A DNA stretch of 64,000 nucleotides from Actinomycetota bacterium (GCA_029979265.1 JAPOHW010000015.1:19724-83723); one strand, 5' to 3'. Shown: positions 44,531-54,192, counted from the first letter of the stretch. Notes: a model not told the origin generated them from the letters alone. Program-made: numbers and translations.

Positions 44531-45715
44531 TCAGCGGCCCCCTACGGCACCACGAATCGCCGACAGATGCAGAAAAGACCCGGTCACGACAACGGTTGCC
44601 GGATCGTTCGCCGTTGCAGCCAGCGCCGCCGACGCCGGGTCACGTGCAGGTCGAGCCGCAACGCCCACCCGCTCGAACGCCGCTGCGACAGCGTCGGCTG
44701 CATGACCCTGAGGGCCTGCACCCCGGCCGAACGTCACCGCCACAACCCTGTCCAGAGCGGGGGCGATCGCCGGGACACACTCGTCGAGCACCTTGCCGGC
44801 ACCGATCGCCACCACGCCGACCCGGGGACGCGGCTGATCGACAAGCGACGACGCCAGGGCCCGGAGTTTCATCGGGTTGTGCGCGCCGTCGAAGATCCAG
44901 GTGATCGAGCCCTCGACCTTGCGCTCGAAGCGGCCTGCCTGCTCGACGAAGCGGACCGGAGGTGCATCGGGTACGAGTTCGGCGACCGCTGCGGTCGCGG
45001 TCGCCTCGGCGTCTCGCTTCCAGTCGTGCTCGGGCATCACCTCGACGAGCCGAACCCCTTCGGCCGCGGCACGGTTTCGGGCAACGGCCACCACAGCGTC
45101 GGATGGCTGCGGACCGAGCACGGCAACCCGGCGACCGGTCACCACCGCCAGCTTCTCCGCCGCGATCTCCTCGACGGTGTCGCCGAGCACCTCGCAATGG
45201 TCGAGCCCGATGGCAGTGACCATGGTGACGACATCGACACGATGGAAGGTGTTGGTCGCGTCGACCCGGCCGCCGATGCCGGCCTCCACGACGAGCCAGT
45301 CGGTTTCGGCCCGGTGGGCGAGGACCGATGCCATCGCAGCCGTCACCGCAAAGAAGGTCGGTTGCTGCTCGATCCGCTCGATCGCACCACGAACCTCGGC
45401 GGCTGCGTCGGCCACCAGGGCCCAGTCCGGGAGGTCGTCGCCGACGGTGAACCGCTCTCTGATGTCGTGCACGTGTGGCGAGAGGTGCAGTCCGACCGTG
45501 TCACCCCGCCGACGAAGCGTGTCGGCAACCAGACGAGCAGCGGTTCCCTTGCCCGCCGTCCCGACCACGTGGACGGCTCGAACCCGATCCTGTGGATCAC
45601 CCAGTGCGCGAAACAGGGCCGCTGCGGTGCGGCGCGCCGCCTCACCGCGAGGTACGTCGGCTCGCACGAACGACAACAGCCATGACTCGACCGCCTGCGC
45701 ATCCAGGTCGTCCAC
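44531..45715 (-). CDS. folC: folylpolyglutamate synthase-like Mur ligase family protein
   Basis: 394 residues from GTG 45715; the open frame extends to 46216 but that part overlaps serA. The ATP P-loop is GTAGKGTAA, followed by LHLSPHVHDIRERF, EAGIGGRVDATNTF and IFDGAHNP, all standard for FolC. It adds glutamate residues to folates, and may also act on dihydropteroate. It faces metF convergently and is divergent from serA, with an IclR-type palindrome in the shared promoter region. Start choice is moderate: GGAGGG is 12 nt upstream. Confidence 0.9.
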   Translation of the reverse strand: MDDLDAQAVESWLLSFVRADVPRGEAARRTAAALFRALGDPQDRVRAVHVVGTAGKGTAARLVADTLRRRGDTVGLHLSPHVHDIRERFTVGDDLPDWALVADAAAEVRGAIERIEQQPTFFAVTAAMASVLAHRAETDWLVVEAGIGGRVDATNTFHRVDVVTMVTAIGLDHCEVLGDTVEEIAAEKLAVVTGRRVAVLGPQPSDAVVAVARNRAAAEGVRLVEVMPEHDWKRDAEATATAAVAELVPDAPPVRFVEQAGRFERKVEGSITWIFDGAHNPMKLRALASSLVDQPRPRVGVVAIGAGKVLDECVPAIAPALDRVVAVTFGRGAGPQGHAADAVAAAFERVGVAARPARDPASAALAATANDPATVVVTGSFLHLSAIRGAVGGR

Positions 45716-45767
45716 CGGCTTTCCGTGCCCTCCCCGAGTGGTGCCACTTGTCGCAGCACACGGAACT

Positions 45768-45784
45768 GTTCCACCATACAGAAC
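45768..45784. promoter_or_regulatory. IclR-type operator, site E (folC-serA)
   Basis: GTTCCACCATACAGAAC; in the other orientation GTTCTGTATGGTGGAAC, matching the consensus with two differences. It overlaps candidate -10 elements TATGGT (45778-45773, towards folC) and TACAGA (45777-45782, towards serA). Confidence 0.6.
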
Positions 45785-45833
45785 CCGGACTCGGCCTCGA
45801 GTGGTCCGGGCCGAGCACTCGGAGGAGCCAGCG

Positions 45834-47039
45834 ATGAAACTGCTACTCGCGGACGCGCTGCCCGACGCGGCGGTCGAACAACTCGAAGCCGCCGGTGACG
45901 AGGTCACCCGTCTCCCCGACCTCGACGCCGACACCCTCCCCGACGCCATCGGCGACCACGAGGTGCTCGTCGTCCGATCGACCATCGTCACCGCCGCCGC
46001 CCTCGATGCCGCCAACAGGCTCGGTCTCATCGTGCGGGCCGGGGCGGGCACCAACACCATCGACTGCGACCGCGCTGCCGAACTCGGCATCTTCGTCTGC
46101 AATGTGCCCGGCAAGAACGCACTCGCCGTCGCCGAGCTCACGATCGGCTTGCTGGTCGCCGTCGATCGCCACATCGCAGCTGCCACCGCCGATCTCCGGG
46201 CAGGCGCCTGGAACAAGACGGCCTACTCGAAGGCCGACGGCCTGTTCGGCCGCCGGATGGGCATCCTCGGCGTCGGTGACATCGGTATCGCAACAGCCAC
46301 CCGCGCGTCGGCGTTCGGGATCGAGGTCGTGGCGGTCGCCAAATCCGGCCGGAGCAGTGCGGCGATCGCCCGAGCCGAGGCCGCCGGAATCCGCTGGGTC
46401 CACGATCTCGAAGAGTTGCTCACCACCTCCGACATCGTCTCGCTGCACGTCCCCGGTGCCCCCGACACCAAAGGACTGGTCGACGCCGAGTTCCTTGCCA
46501 CCATGAAGCAGGGAGCGATCCTGCTCAACACCAGTCGCGGCGACATCGTCGACGAAGCAGCACTGATCGATGCGATGAACGAGCGAGGACTTCGTGCCGG
46601 GCTCGACGTCTTCGCCGACGAACCCGGCAGCGGAACCGCCGACTTCGACAGCGCCCTGGCCAAACACCCGTCGGTCGTTGCAACCCATCACGTCGGGGCG
46701 TCCACAGCTCAGGCGCAAGACGCCGTCACCGCCGGCACGCTCGAGACGATCAACGCCTACCGAACCGGCTCACCGATCAACTGTGTGAACCTCGATCCGG
46801 TACCGACTCGTGCCGCCACGCTCACCGTCCGACACCATGATCGGGTCGGTGTGCTCGCCAATGTGCTGCAGGCGCTCCGCAACGAACAGCTCAACATTTC
46901 GAACATGCAGAACCGGGTCTTTGCCGGGTCGAAAGCCGCGGTTGCGTCGATCGACGTGGGGCACCTTCCCTCCCAGGCACTCATCGACGAGGTGATGTCG
47001 CTCGATGACGTCATCTACGTCTCGGTCACGCCCGCATGA
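45834..47039 (+). CDS. serA: D-3-phosphoglycerate dehydrogenase
   Basis: 401 residues from ATG 45834, with GGAGGAG 6 nt upstream; longer open frames upstream are shadows. The D-2-hydroxyacid dehydrogenase fold has VRAGAGTNTID, the NAD site GVGDIG, NTSRGDIVDE (Arg) and HHVGAST (His). The last 75 residues form an ACT domain (DRVGVLANVLQALRNEQLNISNMQNR), which allows serine feedback. It makes 3-phosphohydroxypyruvate, the first step to serine, the main C1 donor to THF through SHMT, so control with folate genes would make sense. Confidence 0.95.
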   Translation: MKLLLADALPDAAVEQLEAAGDEVTRLPDLDADTLPDAIGDHEVLVVRSTIVTAAALDAANRLGLIVRAGAGTNTIDCDRAAELGIFVCNVPGKNALAVAELTIGLLVAVDRHIAAATADLRAGAWNKTAYSKADGLFGRRMGILGVGDIGIATATRASAFGIEVVAVAKSGRSSAAIARAEAAGIRWVHDLEELLTTSDIVSLHVPGAPDTKGLVDAEFLATMKQGAILLNTSRGDIVDEAALIDAMNERGLRAGLDVFADEPGSGTADFDSALAKHPSVVATHHVGASTAQAQDAVTAGTLETINAYRTGSPINCVNLDPVPTRAATLTVRHHDRVGVLANVLQALRNEQLNISNMQNRVFAGSKAAVASIDVGHLPSQALIDEVMSLDDVIYVSVTPA

Positions 47040-48280
47040 CCCGTGCACCGCTGTTCGCCCCCTTCGCCGGGTGGCTGATCAAACCCCAGTGGGCCGCTCG
47101 CGTCATCGCTGGTGCCTATGACGCCAAATCGCCGGCTGAGCGCCGAGCCATCGTCGCCGCCAATCCGTACTCGTACCTCGGCGTCACCCGATCGGCAGAG
47201 GATCTCGCAACCGGCGACACGGCAAGTGACGAGGACCTGCTCGAGCGAGGAGCGGCCACGCTCACGACCATCCTCGACAGCGGAGCCTTCGAACCGACCG
47301 GGCGACCCACGCTCTACGCCTACCGACTGACGTATGCAGGGCACAGCCAAACCGGCATCGTCGGCGCATTGCTCGTCGACGGCTTCCACGACGGCCGAGT
47401 ACTCACCCATGAAAACGTCCGTCCCAACCGGGCCCGTCACCTGGCCCGCCACCTCCAGTGGGTCGGGGCCACCTCGTCGCCGATCGCCCTCACCCACCGG
47501 GCCGATCCTGAGATCACCACGGTCCTCGACGCTGCGACCGAACGCGAACCCGACGTCCACCACGTGGTCGAGGAGGTGTTGCACGAGGTCTGGCCACTCG
47601 AGGACGACGAGGCTGCCATCGTGGCGGCTGCGCTCGCCGACACGACGGTCTACGTGACCGACGGTCATCATCGATCTGCCGCCGCCATTGCCGGCAAACT
47701 CGACCGAGACGAGCCACAGTTCGCGCGCACCCTCGCGGTCGTCTTTCCCGACCATGCGCTTCGCGTGGAGGCCTTCCATCGTCGGATTCCCGACGTACAC
47801 GGGCGCGACCCCGACGAACTCGCCGCCGCGCTGGCGGCCTACAGCCCGGTAACCGAGGTGAGCACGCTGGAGGAGGCCCGGCCCCAACGCCCCCGCGAGG
47901 TCGGGGTCTACCACCGGGGTCGGTGGTTCCGCTTCGACATTCCCGAGCCCGACACCGACAGCCCGGTCGGACTTCTCGACGTCGAATGTTTGCGAACCGA
48001 CGTCGTCTTGCCGATCCTGGGGATCGACGAACTGCAGCCCAACAGCGGTGCCGACTACGTCCCTGCCCCGAACGGCATCGATGAAGTCGTACGCCGCTGC
48101 GACGAGGACGGTCGCGTCGGTTTCCTGCTCTTCGCCTCCACCGTCGAGGACATCATGGCGGTCGCCGAAGCCAAGGAACTCATGCCTCCCAAGTCGAGTT
48201 ATGTGGCGCCCAAACCACGATCCGGCATCTTCCTTCGGATCTTGGGCACCGGCGCCACCAGCCGCCTCGACCCGAGCTGA
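47036..48280 (+). CDS. DUF1015-family protein
   Basis: 414 residues. The family pattern is evident: FAPFAGWLIKP at the start, NPYSYLGVTR, THENVRPNRARH, YVTDGHHRSAAA and the C-terminal GFLLFASTVEDIMAVAEAKELMPPKS. The DGHHR motif is the most conserved site and resembles a ParB/sulfiredoxin-type nucleotide site. The biochemical role is not established. Its ATG overlaps the serA stop (ATGA), and serA-DUF1015 pairs recur in many bacteria, which suggests a role tied to serine or amino acid metabolism. Confidence 0.9.
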   Translation: MTRAPLFAPFAGWLIKPQWAARVIAGAYDAKSPAERRAIVAANPYSYLGVTRSAEDLATGDTASDEDLLERGAATLTTILDSGAFEPTGRPTLYAYRLTYAGHSQTGIVGALLVDGFHDGRVLTHENVRPNRARHLARHLQWVGATSSPIALTHRADPEITTVLDAATEREPDVHHVVEEVLHEVWPLEDDEAAIVAAALADTTVYVTDGHHRSAAAIAGKLDRDEPQFARTLAVVFPDHALRVEAFHRRIPDVHGRDPDELAAALAAYSPVTEVSTLEEARPQRPREVGVYHRGRWFRFDIPEPDTDSPVGLLDVECLRTDVVLPILGIDELQPNSGADYVPAPNGIDEVVRRCDEDGRVGFLLFASTVEDIMAVAEAKELMPPKSSYVAPKPRSGIFLRILGTGATSRLDPS

Positions 48281-48313
48281 CGGGGCGAACGGGGCCCGCA
48301 GACGCCGGGTCGA

Positions 48314-49201
48314 TCACCCGGGCAGGGCGCCGAGCATGCGCGCTGCGTTGAACGTGTTCTCCATCAAGCAGCCGATGGTCATCGGGCCGGTACCGCCGGG
48401 CATTGGCGTGATGGCCCCAGCGATCGACTCGACCGCATCGAAGTCGACATCGCCCTGAATGCCGTCGGCCGTTCGGCTGATCCCGACGTCGAGAACGGCG
48501 GCACCGGGCTTGACGAAGTCGGCGGTCACCAGCCCGGCGACACCGACGGCCGCCACGATGATGTCGGCGTCGCGGCACAGTGCCGCAAGGTCCCCCGAAC
48601 GGCTGTGGGCGAGCACCGGTGTGGCATCACATCCCTTCCGGCCGAGCAGCAGCACCTGGGGCAGGCCCACGAGGGTGGACCGACCGATCACCACCGCCTT
48701 CTTGCCGCTTGTCTCGACGCCGTACCGCTCCATCAGGCGCATCACCCCGAGCGGCGTGCACGGCACATGACCGTCGCGTCCTCGAACGAGGCGACCCATC
48801 GAACGCTCAGTGAGGCCATCGACGTCTTTTTCGGGCGGAATCAGATCGAGGACCGGTTCGGCGTCGAGTCCGTCGGGAAGCGGTAGCTGCACGAGAATGC
48901 CGTGGACGTCGGGATCGCCGGCGAGATCTCGGACGGCCTCCTCGACCTCGGCCTGGCTCGCCTCGGCGCCGAGTTCGACGTGCCGTGAGACCATGCCGGC
49001 CTCTTCGGCCTTCTTGCGCTTGTTGCGAATGTAGATCTGGCTCGGCTTGTCGTCGCCGACGAGCACGGTGGCCAGACACACGTGAGGGTTGCCGAGGTCG
49101 GCGATGCGGTGGCGCAACTCGGCGACGAGTTCGTCGCGGAGTCGGTTGCCATCCATGAGCACGGCCCCACCCGGCGTTCGTTCGGCGTCGAGTTCAGCCA
49201 T
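48314..49201 (-). CDS. folD: methylene-THF dehydrogenase / methenyl-THF cyclohydrolase
   Basis: 295 residues. FolD motifs are YIRNKRKKAEEAG (catalytic Tyr and Lys), GILVQLPLPDGLD, PPEKDVDGLT, PCTPLGVMRL, VIGRSTLVGLPQ (NADP site) and PMPGGTGPMTIGCLMENT. It interconverts 5,10-methylene-THF and 10-formyl-THF, so with fhs the window holds the full path from methylene-THF to formate. The leaderless start at 49201 has TAGATT 6 nt upstream. No IclR-type palindrome is visible at this promoter. Confidence 0.96.
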   Translation of the reverse strand: MAELDAERTPGGAVLMDGNRLRDELVAELRHRIADLGNPHVCLATVLVGDDKPSQIYIRNKRKKAEEAGMVSRHVELGAEASQAEVEEAVRDLAGDPDVHGILVQLPLPDGLDAEPVLDLIPPEKDVDGLTERSMGRLVRGRDGHVPCTPLGVMRLMERYGVETSGKKAVVIGRSTLVGLPQVLLLGRKGCDATPVLAHSRSGDLAALCRDADIIVAAVGVAGLVTADFVKPGAAVLDVGISRTADGIQGDVDFDAVESIAGAITPMPGGTGPMTIGCLMENTFNAARMLGALPG

Positions 49202-49207
49202 GAGCCG

Positions 49208-49213
49208 AATCTA
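49208..49213 (-). promoter_or_regulatory. -10 element (TAGATT), leaderless start
   Basis: TAGATT is 6 nt before the folD ATG at 49201. Confidence 0.55.
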
Positions 49214-49239
49214 CCGGCGGAATCTGCCGCCAACGGCGG

Positions 49240-50175
49240 TCACTCGCCGCGAAGCGACGAAAACAACATCTCGAAAAAATGATCGCTCGGATAGTGGGTG
49301 ACGACGTCGACGTTGGGTTCGCCGCCGATGAACCCCATGCGGTCGATCTCGAGAACTCCCCGCTGGCCGCCGTCACCGAACATCACGTTGACATGGAGTC
49401 GGCTCACCTCGCTCACGGACGGGTCGATGGCGTGGGCCATGGCGATCGGGTCGGGCAGATCATCGCCCTCCATACCGTTGTCGTCGGCAAAGCGCTTCAC
49501 CGCCCTGGAGACATCGATCGCGAAGCGTGACAGTGGGGTGTCGATCGCTTCGAGGGTGGTGTAGCGGTCGGGGGTCTTGATCGCCGACGTGATCGAGATG
49601 TCCCACCCGACGAACTCGAGCGGCATGCCCGAACCGGTCACAAGACTGGCCGCTTCGGGGTCGGCCCAGAAGTTGTATTCGGCCATGGCCGACACATTGC
49701 CGGGTCCGTGAACACCCGTACCGCCCATGACCACGACCCGCCCGACGGCATCGGCGATCTCGGGTGCCCGCAGCAGTGCTGCTGCGATGTTCGTCAGCGG
49801 GCCCAGACAGACAAGCGTGATCTCCCCCGGCGAACCGAGAATGGTGTCGACGATCACATCGACGGCACGACCCTCGGTGGGCGTCCGGCCGCTGAGCACC
49901 AAACCGCAGTCACCCATGCCATCGGCTCCGTGAATGTCGGCGGCGTTCTCAAGCGGTCGCATCATCGGTTTGTCGAGACCGCAGTACACCGGCACGGATG
50001 CTCCGCAGATTTCGACGGTGTAGAGCGCGTTCTGCACCGCCTGGTCGAGCGCCACGTTTCCGGCAACGACCGTCAACGCCTCGACCTTCACGTCGGGCGC
50101 TCGCAGGGCCATCACGATCGCAACGGCGTCGTCACTCGCCGTGTCGGTGTCGATGAGAAAGCGGCGCATCGACAC
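49240..50175 (-). CDS. nucleoside hydrolase (inosine-uridine preferring family)
   Basis: 311 residues. The calcium-binding aspartate cluster DTDTASDDAVA is at the N-terminus, with HGADGMGDC, VCLGPLTNIAAAL, VVMGGTG and AEYNFWADPEAA following; these mark the IUNH fold. It hydrolyses the N-glycosidic bond of nucleosides. ATG 50175 and ATG 50169 are both possible starts. There is no signal peptide, so it is cytoplasmic. It sits alone between folD and ileS and no transporter is near. Confidence 0.93.
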   Translation of the reverse strand: MSMRRFLIDTDTASDDAVAIVMALRAPDVKVEALTVVAGNVALDQAVQNALYTVEICGASVPVYCGLDKPMMRPLENAADIHGADGMGDCGLVLSGRTPTEGRAVDVIVDTILGSPGEITLVCLGPLTNIAAALLRAPEIADAVGRVVVMGGTGVHGPGNVSAMAEYNFWADPEAASLVTGSGMPLEFVGWDISITSAIKTPDRYTTLEAIDTPLSRFAIDVSRAVKRFADDNGMEGDDLPDPIAMAHAIDPSVSEVSRLHVNVMFGDGGQRGVLEIDRMGFIGGEPNVDVVTHYPSDHFFEMLFSSLRGE

Positions 50176-50223
50176 GACGGTACTCGCCCCGGCACCTTCG
50201 TCCGAGGGTTCGGGGGGCGCCGG

Positions 50224-50229
50224 TAGCCT
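50224..50229 (+). promoter_or_regulatory. -10 element (TAGCCT), leaderless start
   Basis: TAGCCT lies 8 nt before the ileS ATG at 50238. Confidence 0.55.
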
Positions 50230-50237
50230 GCTTTCCC

Positions 50238-53200
50238 ATGAGCAACGCCGAGCATCCGGGGCACGACGCCCCCTACCCGCATGTCGAGAGTCCGGACCTC
50301 CCGGGTATCGAGCGGCGCATTCTGGATCGGTGGAGCGCAGAGGAAACCTTCGATGCCAGTGTTGCCAATCGTCCGCTCGACGACGAGTACGTCTTCTACG
50401 ACGGGCCTCCCTTCGCCAACGGCCTGCCCCATCACGGCCACCTGCTCACCGGCTACGTGAAAGACGTCGTCCCCCGGTACCAGACGATGAAGGGCAAGCG
50501 GGTCGAGCGTCGCTTCGGTTGGGACTGTCACGGGCTGCCTGCGGAGATGGAAGCCGAGAAGGATCTTCCCGTCAGCGGTCGTGCCTCGATCATCGACTAC
50601 GGCATCGAACGGTTCAACGAGTACTGCCGTACCTCGGTGCTCAAGTACACCCAGGAGTGGGAGAAGACGGTCACCCGCCAGGCCCGGTGGGTCGACTTCG
50701 ACAACGACTACAAGACCATGGACCTCGACTACATGGAGTCGGTCATGTGGGCGTTCAAGCAGCTCTGGGACAAGGGGCTGATCTATCAGTCCAACCGCGT
50801 GCTTCCCTACAGCTGGGGGGCGGAGACGCCACTGTCGAACCACGAGATCCGCCTCGACGACGCCACCCGGCCGCGCCAGGACCCAGCGATCACGGTGGCG
50901 TTCGAGATCGACGACGCGTCGGGCCTTCCCGGTGACCCATCGACCCCGGCCAAGATCCTTGCCTGGACCACCACCCCGTGGACCTTGCCCTCCAACCTCG
51001 CCCTCGCCGTCGGTCCTGACCTCGACTACGCCGTCATGGCCGATGCCGACGGAAGCAGATACATCCTCGGCCACGCAGTGCTGGACAAGTACGACAGGCA
51101 ACTCGAACACGCTGAGCTCGTCGGGACGGTCGAGGGTGCCGAACTCGTCGGGCGCACCTACGCGCCGGTGTTTCCGTACTTCGCCGACATGGCCGAGGTC
51201 GACCCGTCGAAGCCGCACCACGGCACCGAACGAGCCTTCCAGGTGCTGGCCGGCGACTTCATCGATACCTCCGAGGGCACCGGTGTCGTGCACATGGCGC
51301 CGGGCTTCGGCGAGGACGACCAACGCGTCGTCGGCGAGGCCGGCATCGGCATGGTCGTACCGGTCGACGATTCGGGTCGCTTCACCGACGACGTGGTCGA
51401 GTGGGCCGGCGAAAATGTGCTCGAGGCCAACAGCGGCATCATCAAGCACCTGCGCGAGACCGGTCAGCTCGTTCGCCACGACAGCTACACCCACAACTAC
51501 CCGCACTGCTGGCGCACCGACACGCCGATCATCTACAAGGCGATGCCGTCTTGGTACGTGAAGGTCACCGACATCCGTGACCGCATGCTCGAGACCAACC
51601 AGGAGATCAACTGGGTCCCCGGCCACATCCAGAACGGCCGCTTCGGACAGTGGCTCGAAGGCGCCCGAGACTGGTCGATCAGCCGAAACCGTTTCTGGGG
51701 TTCGCCGATCCCTGTCTGGGTCAGCGACAACCCCGACTACCCCCGGATGGACTGCTACGGGAGCCTCGACGAGCTCGAGGCCGACTTCGGTGTACGTCCC
51801 GACAATCTGCATCGTCCGTTCATCGATGAACTCACCCGGCCCAACCCCGACGATCCCACCGGCCAGTCGACGATGCGACGCGTGCCCGAGGTCCTCGACT
51901 GCTGGTTCGAGTCGGGTTCGATGCCGTTCGCTCAGGTCCATTACCCCTTCGAGAACAAAGACTGGTTCGACGAGCACTTTCCTGCCGACTTCATCGTGGA
52001 GTACATCAACCAGTCGCGGGGCTGGTTCTACACGCTCCACGTTCTGGCCACGGCGCTGTTCGACCGTCCTGCCTTTCAGAACGTCATCTGCCACGGCATT
52101 CTGCTCGCCGACGACGGGGCCAAGCTGTCCAAGAAACTCCGCAACTACACCGAACCGGAGTTGATCTTCGAACACCAGGGCTCCGACGCACTCCGCTGGT
52201 ACTTCATGTCGACCAACATCGTGCGCGGTGGTGACACTCGGATCTCCGACCAGGCGATCGACGACGTCGTACGCCAGGTGATCCTGCCGATCTGGAACGC
52301 CTACTCGTTCTTCACGCTCTATGCGAACGTCGAAGGTCACCGCGCGACCTTCACCCCCGACCCGGGACCCGATGGCGACCTGCTCGATCGCTACATCCTC
52401 GCCAAGACCCGCGATCTCGTCGCAGCCGTCGAAACGAACATGGATGACTACGACCTTCCCGGCGCAGCCATGGAGATCCAGGCGTTCATCGACGCCCTCA
52501 ACAACTGGTACATCCGTCGGAGCCGCGACCGTTTCTGGGGCACCGGCGACGCCTCGGGTGCCGACCTCGCCGGGCTCGACACGCTCTACACCGTGCTGGT
52601 CACGCTGGTGCAGGTGGCTGCACCGTTCCTGCCGATGATCACCGAAGAGATCTGGGGTGGTCTCACCAACGGTGACGACGCGTTGGCGCCATCGGTGCAC
52701 CTCTCCGACTGGCCGGACGCAGCCGCGTACCGATCCGACGATGCGCTCGTCGCGGCAATGGACCGCCTCCGCGATGTGGCGTCGACCGGTCTGCGTCTAC
52801 GCGAAGACCAGGGACTGCGGGTGCGACTGCCGTTGGCGTCGATCACCGTCGCAGGTCGCGACGCAGCAACGCTCGCACCGTTCGCCGAACTGCTGCGCGA
52901 CGAGCTCAACGTGAAGGACGTGCTCGTCACCGAAGAGATCGGCGATCTGGCGACGTTCGTCCTTCGACCCGACGGCAAGGCCCTCGGCCCCCGGCTCGGC
53001 AAGGACGTCCAGGCCGTGTTCGGCGCAGCTCGAAACGGTGATTGGCGAGCCAACGACGACGGCACCGTCGAGGTTGCCGGCCACACCCTTCAACCCGACG
53101 AGTACGACCTTGCGCTGGAGTCACCCGAGGGGGTGGTCGCAGCGGCTCTCAAGTCCAACGACGCCGTCGTCACCCTCGACACCGCCGTCACCCCCGAACT

Positions 53201-53462
53201 CGAAGCCGAAGGGCTCGCCCGCGACATCGTGCGTGAGATCAAGAACGCCCGCAAGGCCGAAGACCTCGTGGTGACGGATCGGATCGCCGTATCGATCGGG
53301 CGTGCGTCCGACGCAGCCTCGGCTGCCGTTGCCGCCCACGAGCGCTATATCGCCGAGCAGGTCCTCGCCACGTCGATCACCACGGGTTCGAGTGCTGCGA
53401 CCGGCGACGTTCACGAATCCATGATCGGCGGCGAGCCGTTCCACTTCCAGATCGACCGCTGA
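50238..53462 (+). CDS. ileS: isoleucyl-tRNA synthetase
   Basis: 1074 residues, class I synthetase. The HIGH equivalent is HHGHL near residue 73 (after YDGPPFANGLP) and the KMSKS equivalent is AKLSKKLRNY. The CP1 editing domain occupies about 180-400, and WCFES/SGSMPFAQ-type core segments (DCWFESGSMPFAQVHYP) are present. Length and the KLSKKLRNY context match the long, eukaryote-like IleRS form common in actinobacteria, which is often mupirocin-tolerant (family knowledge). The C-terminal DUF5915-like extension is retained. Confidence 0.97.
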   Translation: MSNAEHPGHDAPYPHVESPDLPGIERRILDRWSAEETFDASVANRPLDDEYVFYDGPPFANGLPHHGHLLTGYVKDVVPRYQTMKGKRVERRFGWDCHGLPAEMEAEKDLPVSGRASIIDYGIERFNEYCRTSVLKYTQEWEKTVTRQARWVDFDNDYKTMDLDYMESVMWAFKQLWDKGLIYQSNRVLPYSWGAETPLSNHEIRLDDATRPRQDPAITVAFEIDDASGLPGDPSTPAKILAWTTTPWTLPSNLALAVGPDLDYAVMADADGSRYILGHAVLDKYDRQLEHAELVGTVEGAELVGRTYAPVFPYFADMAEVDPSKPHHGTERAFQVLAGDFIDTSEGTGVVHMAPGFGEDDQRVVGEAGIGMVVPVDDSGRFTDDVVEWAGENVLEANSGIIKHLRETGQLVRHDSYTHNYPHCWRTDTPIIYKAMPSWYVKVTDIRDRMLETNQEINWVPGHIQNGRFGQWLEGARDWSISRNRFWGSPIPVWVSDNPDYPRMDCYGSLDELEADFGVRPDNLHRPFIDELTRPNPDDPTGQSTMRRVPEVLDCWFESGSMPFAQVHYPFENKDWFDEHFPADFIVEYINQSRGWFYTLHVLATALFDRPAFQNVICHGILLADDGAKLSKKLRNYTEPELIFEHQGSDALRWYFMSTNIVRGGDTRISDQAIDDVVRQVILPIWNAYSFFTLYANVEGHRATFTPDPGPDGDLLDRYILAKTRDLVAAVETNMDDYDLPGAAMEIQAFIDALNNWYIRRSRDRFWGTGDASGADLAGLDTLYTVLVTLVQVAAPFLPMITEEIWGGLTNGDDALAPSVHLSDWPDAAAYRSDDALVAAMDRLRDVASTGLRLREDQGLRVRLPLASITVAGRDAATLAPFAELLRDELNVKDVLVTEEIGDLATFVLRPDGKALGPRLGKDVQAVFGAARNGDWRANDDGTVEVAGHTLQPDEYDLALESPEGVVAAALKSNDAVVTLDTAVTPELEAEGLARDIVREIKNARKAEDLVVTDRIAVSIGRASDAASAAVAAHERYIAEQVLATSITTGSSAATGDVHESMIGGEPFHFQIDR

Positions 53463-53469
53463 GCGACGA

Positions 53470-54153
53470 TTAGTTCCGCTGCGCGGGAAGATTGGCGATC
53501 ACGTAGTCCACGATGTCGTCAGGGTTGCGCGACTGCATCATCAATTCACCCGGGCCGGTGAACACGAACACGAGTCCCTCGCCCGATTTCATCGACTTCC
53601 ACGCCGAGTCACTCGCTTTGCGCAATTCCATCGAGACGCTCTCGGCGAAGGCGACCATGTGGTTGGTGTCGACCACGACCTGCTGGCCAGGTTCGAGGGT
53701 GAATCGATCGAGCGCACCATAGGTCGACAGGACGACCTTGCCCTGGCCACTGGCCCGCAGCAGGAAGCCTCCCTCGCCGCCGATCAGGTTCTTCATCCCG
53801 CCCCACTGGGTGTCGATCTCGACGCCCTGCTCGGCGCACAGGAACGAACCTTTCTGCACCATGAGGGGCTGATCGGGGCGCACGTCGAAGACAGTCACGT
53901 CACCGGGAAGCGATGGGGCGAAATCGATCCAGCCGCCGTGCGCAGCTGCGGTCGCCGTGGTGATGAACAGAGATTCGCCCCCGAGCACGCTGCGTTTGAG
54001 GCCCTTCATGAGGCCTCCCTCGATCTTTGCGTCGAGGTTGGTGTCGGCTGCCATCGCCATCATTGCGCCCGACTCGGCGCGGATCGCTTCCGACGGGCCG
54101 AGGATCGCTCGGGCGACGGAGAAGGACGGATTGTGACGGACTTGGATTTCCAT
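53470..54153 (-). CDS. AIM24 / TIGR00266-family protein
   Basis: 227 residues with the family's beta-rich pattern: EIQVRHNPSFSVARAIL, AESGAMMAM, KIEGGLMKGLKRSVLGGESLFI, GGEGGFLLRASGQGKV and VVDTNHMVAF. The trimeric beta-prism proteins of this family have no settled function in bacteria. It converges on ileS with an 8-bp gap and is divergent from an SDR. The start is leaderless, with TACCAT 6 nt upstream. Confidence 0.93.
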   Translation of the reverse strand: MEIQVRHNPSFSVARAILGPSEAIRAESGAMMAMAADTNLDAKIEGGLMKGLKRSVLGGESLFITTATAAAHGGWIDFAPSLPGDVTVFDVRPDQPLMVQKGSFLCAEQGVEIDTQWGGMKNLIGGEGGFLLRASGQGKVVLSTYGALDRFTLEPGQQVVVDTNHMVAFAESVSMELRKASDSAWKSMKSGEGLVFVFTGPGELMMQSRNPDDIVDYVIANLPAQRN

Positions 54154-54159
54154 GCCTTG

Positions 54160-54165
54160 ATGGTA
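54160..54165 (-). promoter_or_regulatory. -10 element (TACCAT), leaderless start
   Basis: TACCAT is 6 nt before the ATG at 54153. Confidence 0.5.
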
Positions 54166-54192
54166 GACGTGAGCACGGTGCCTGTGTTCGCG

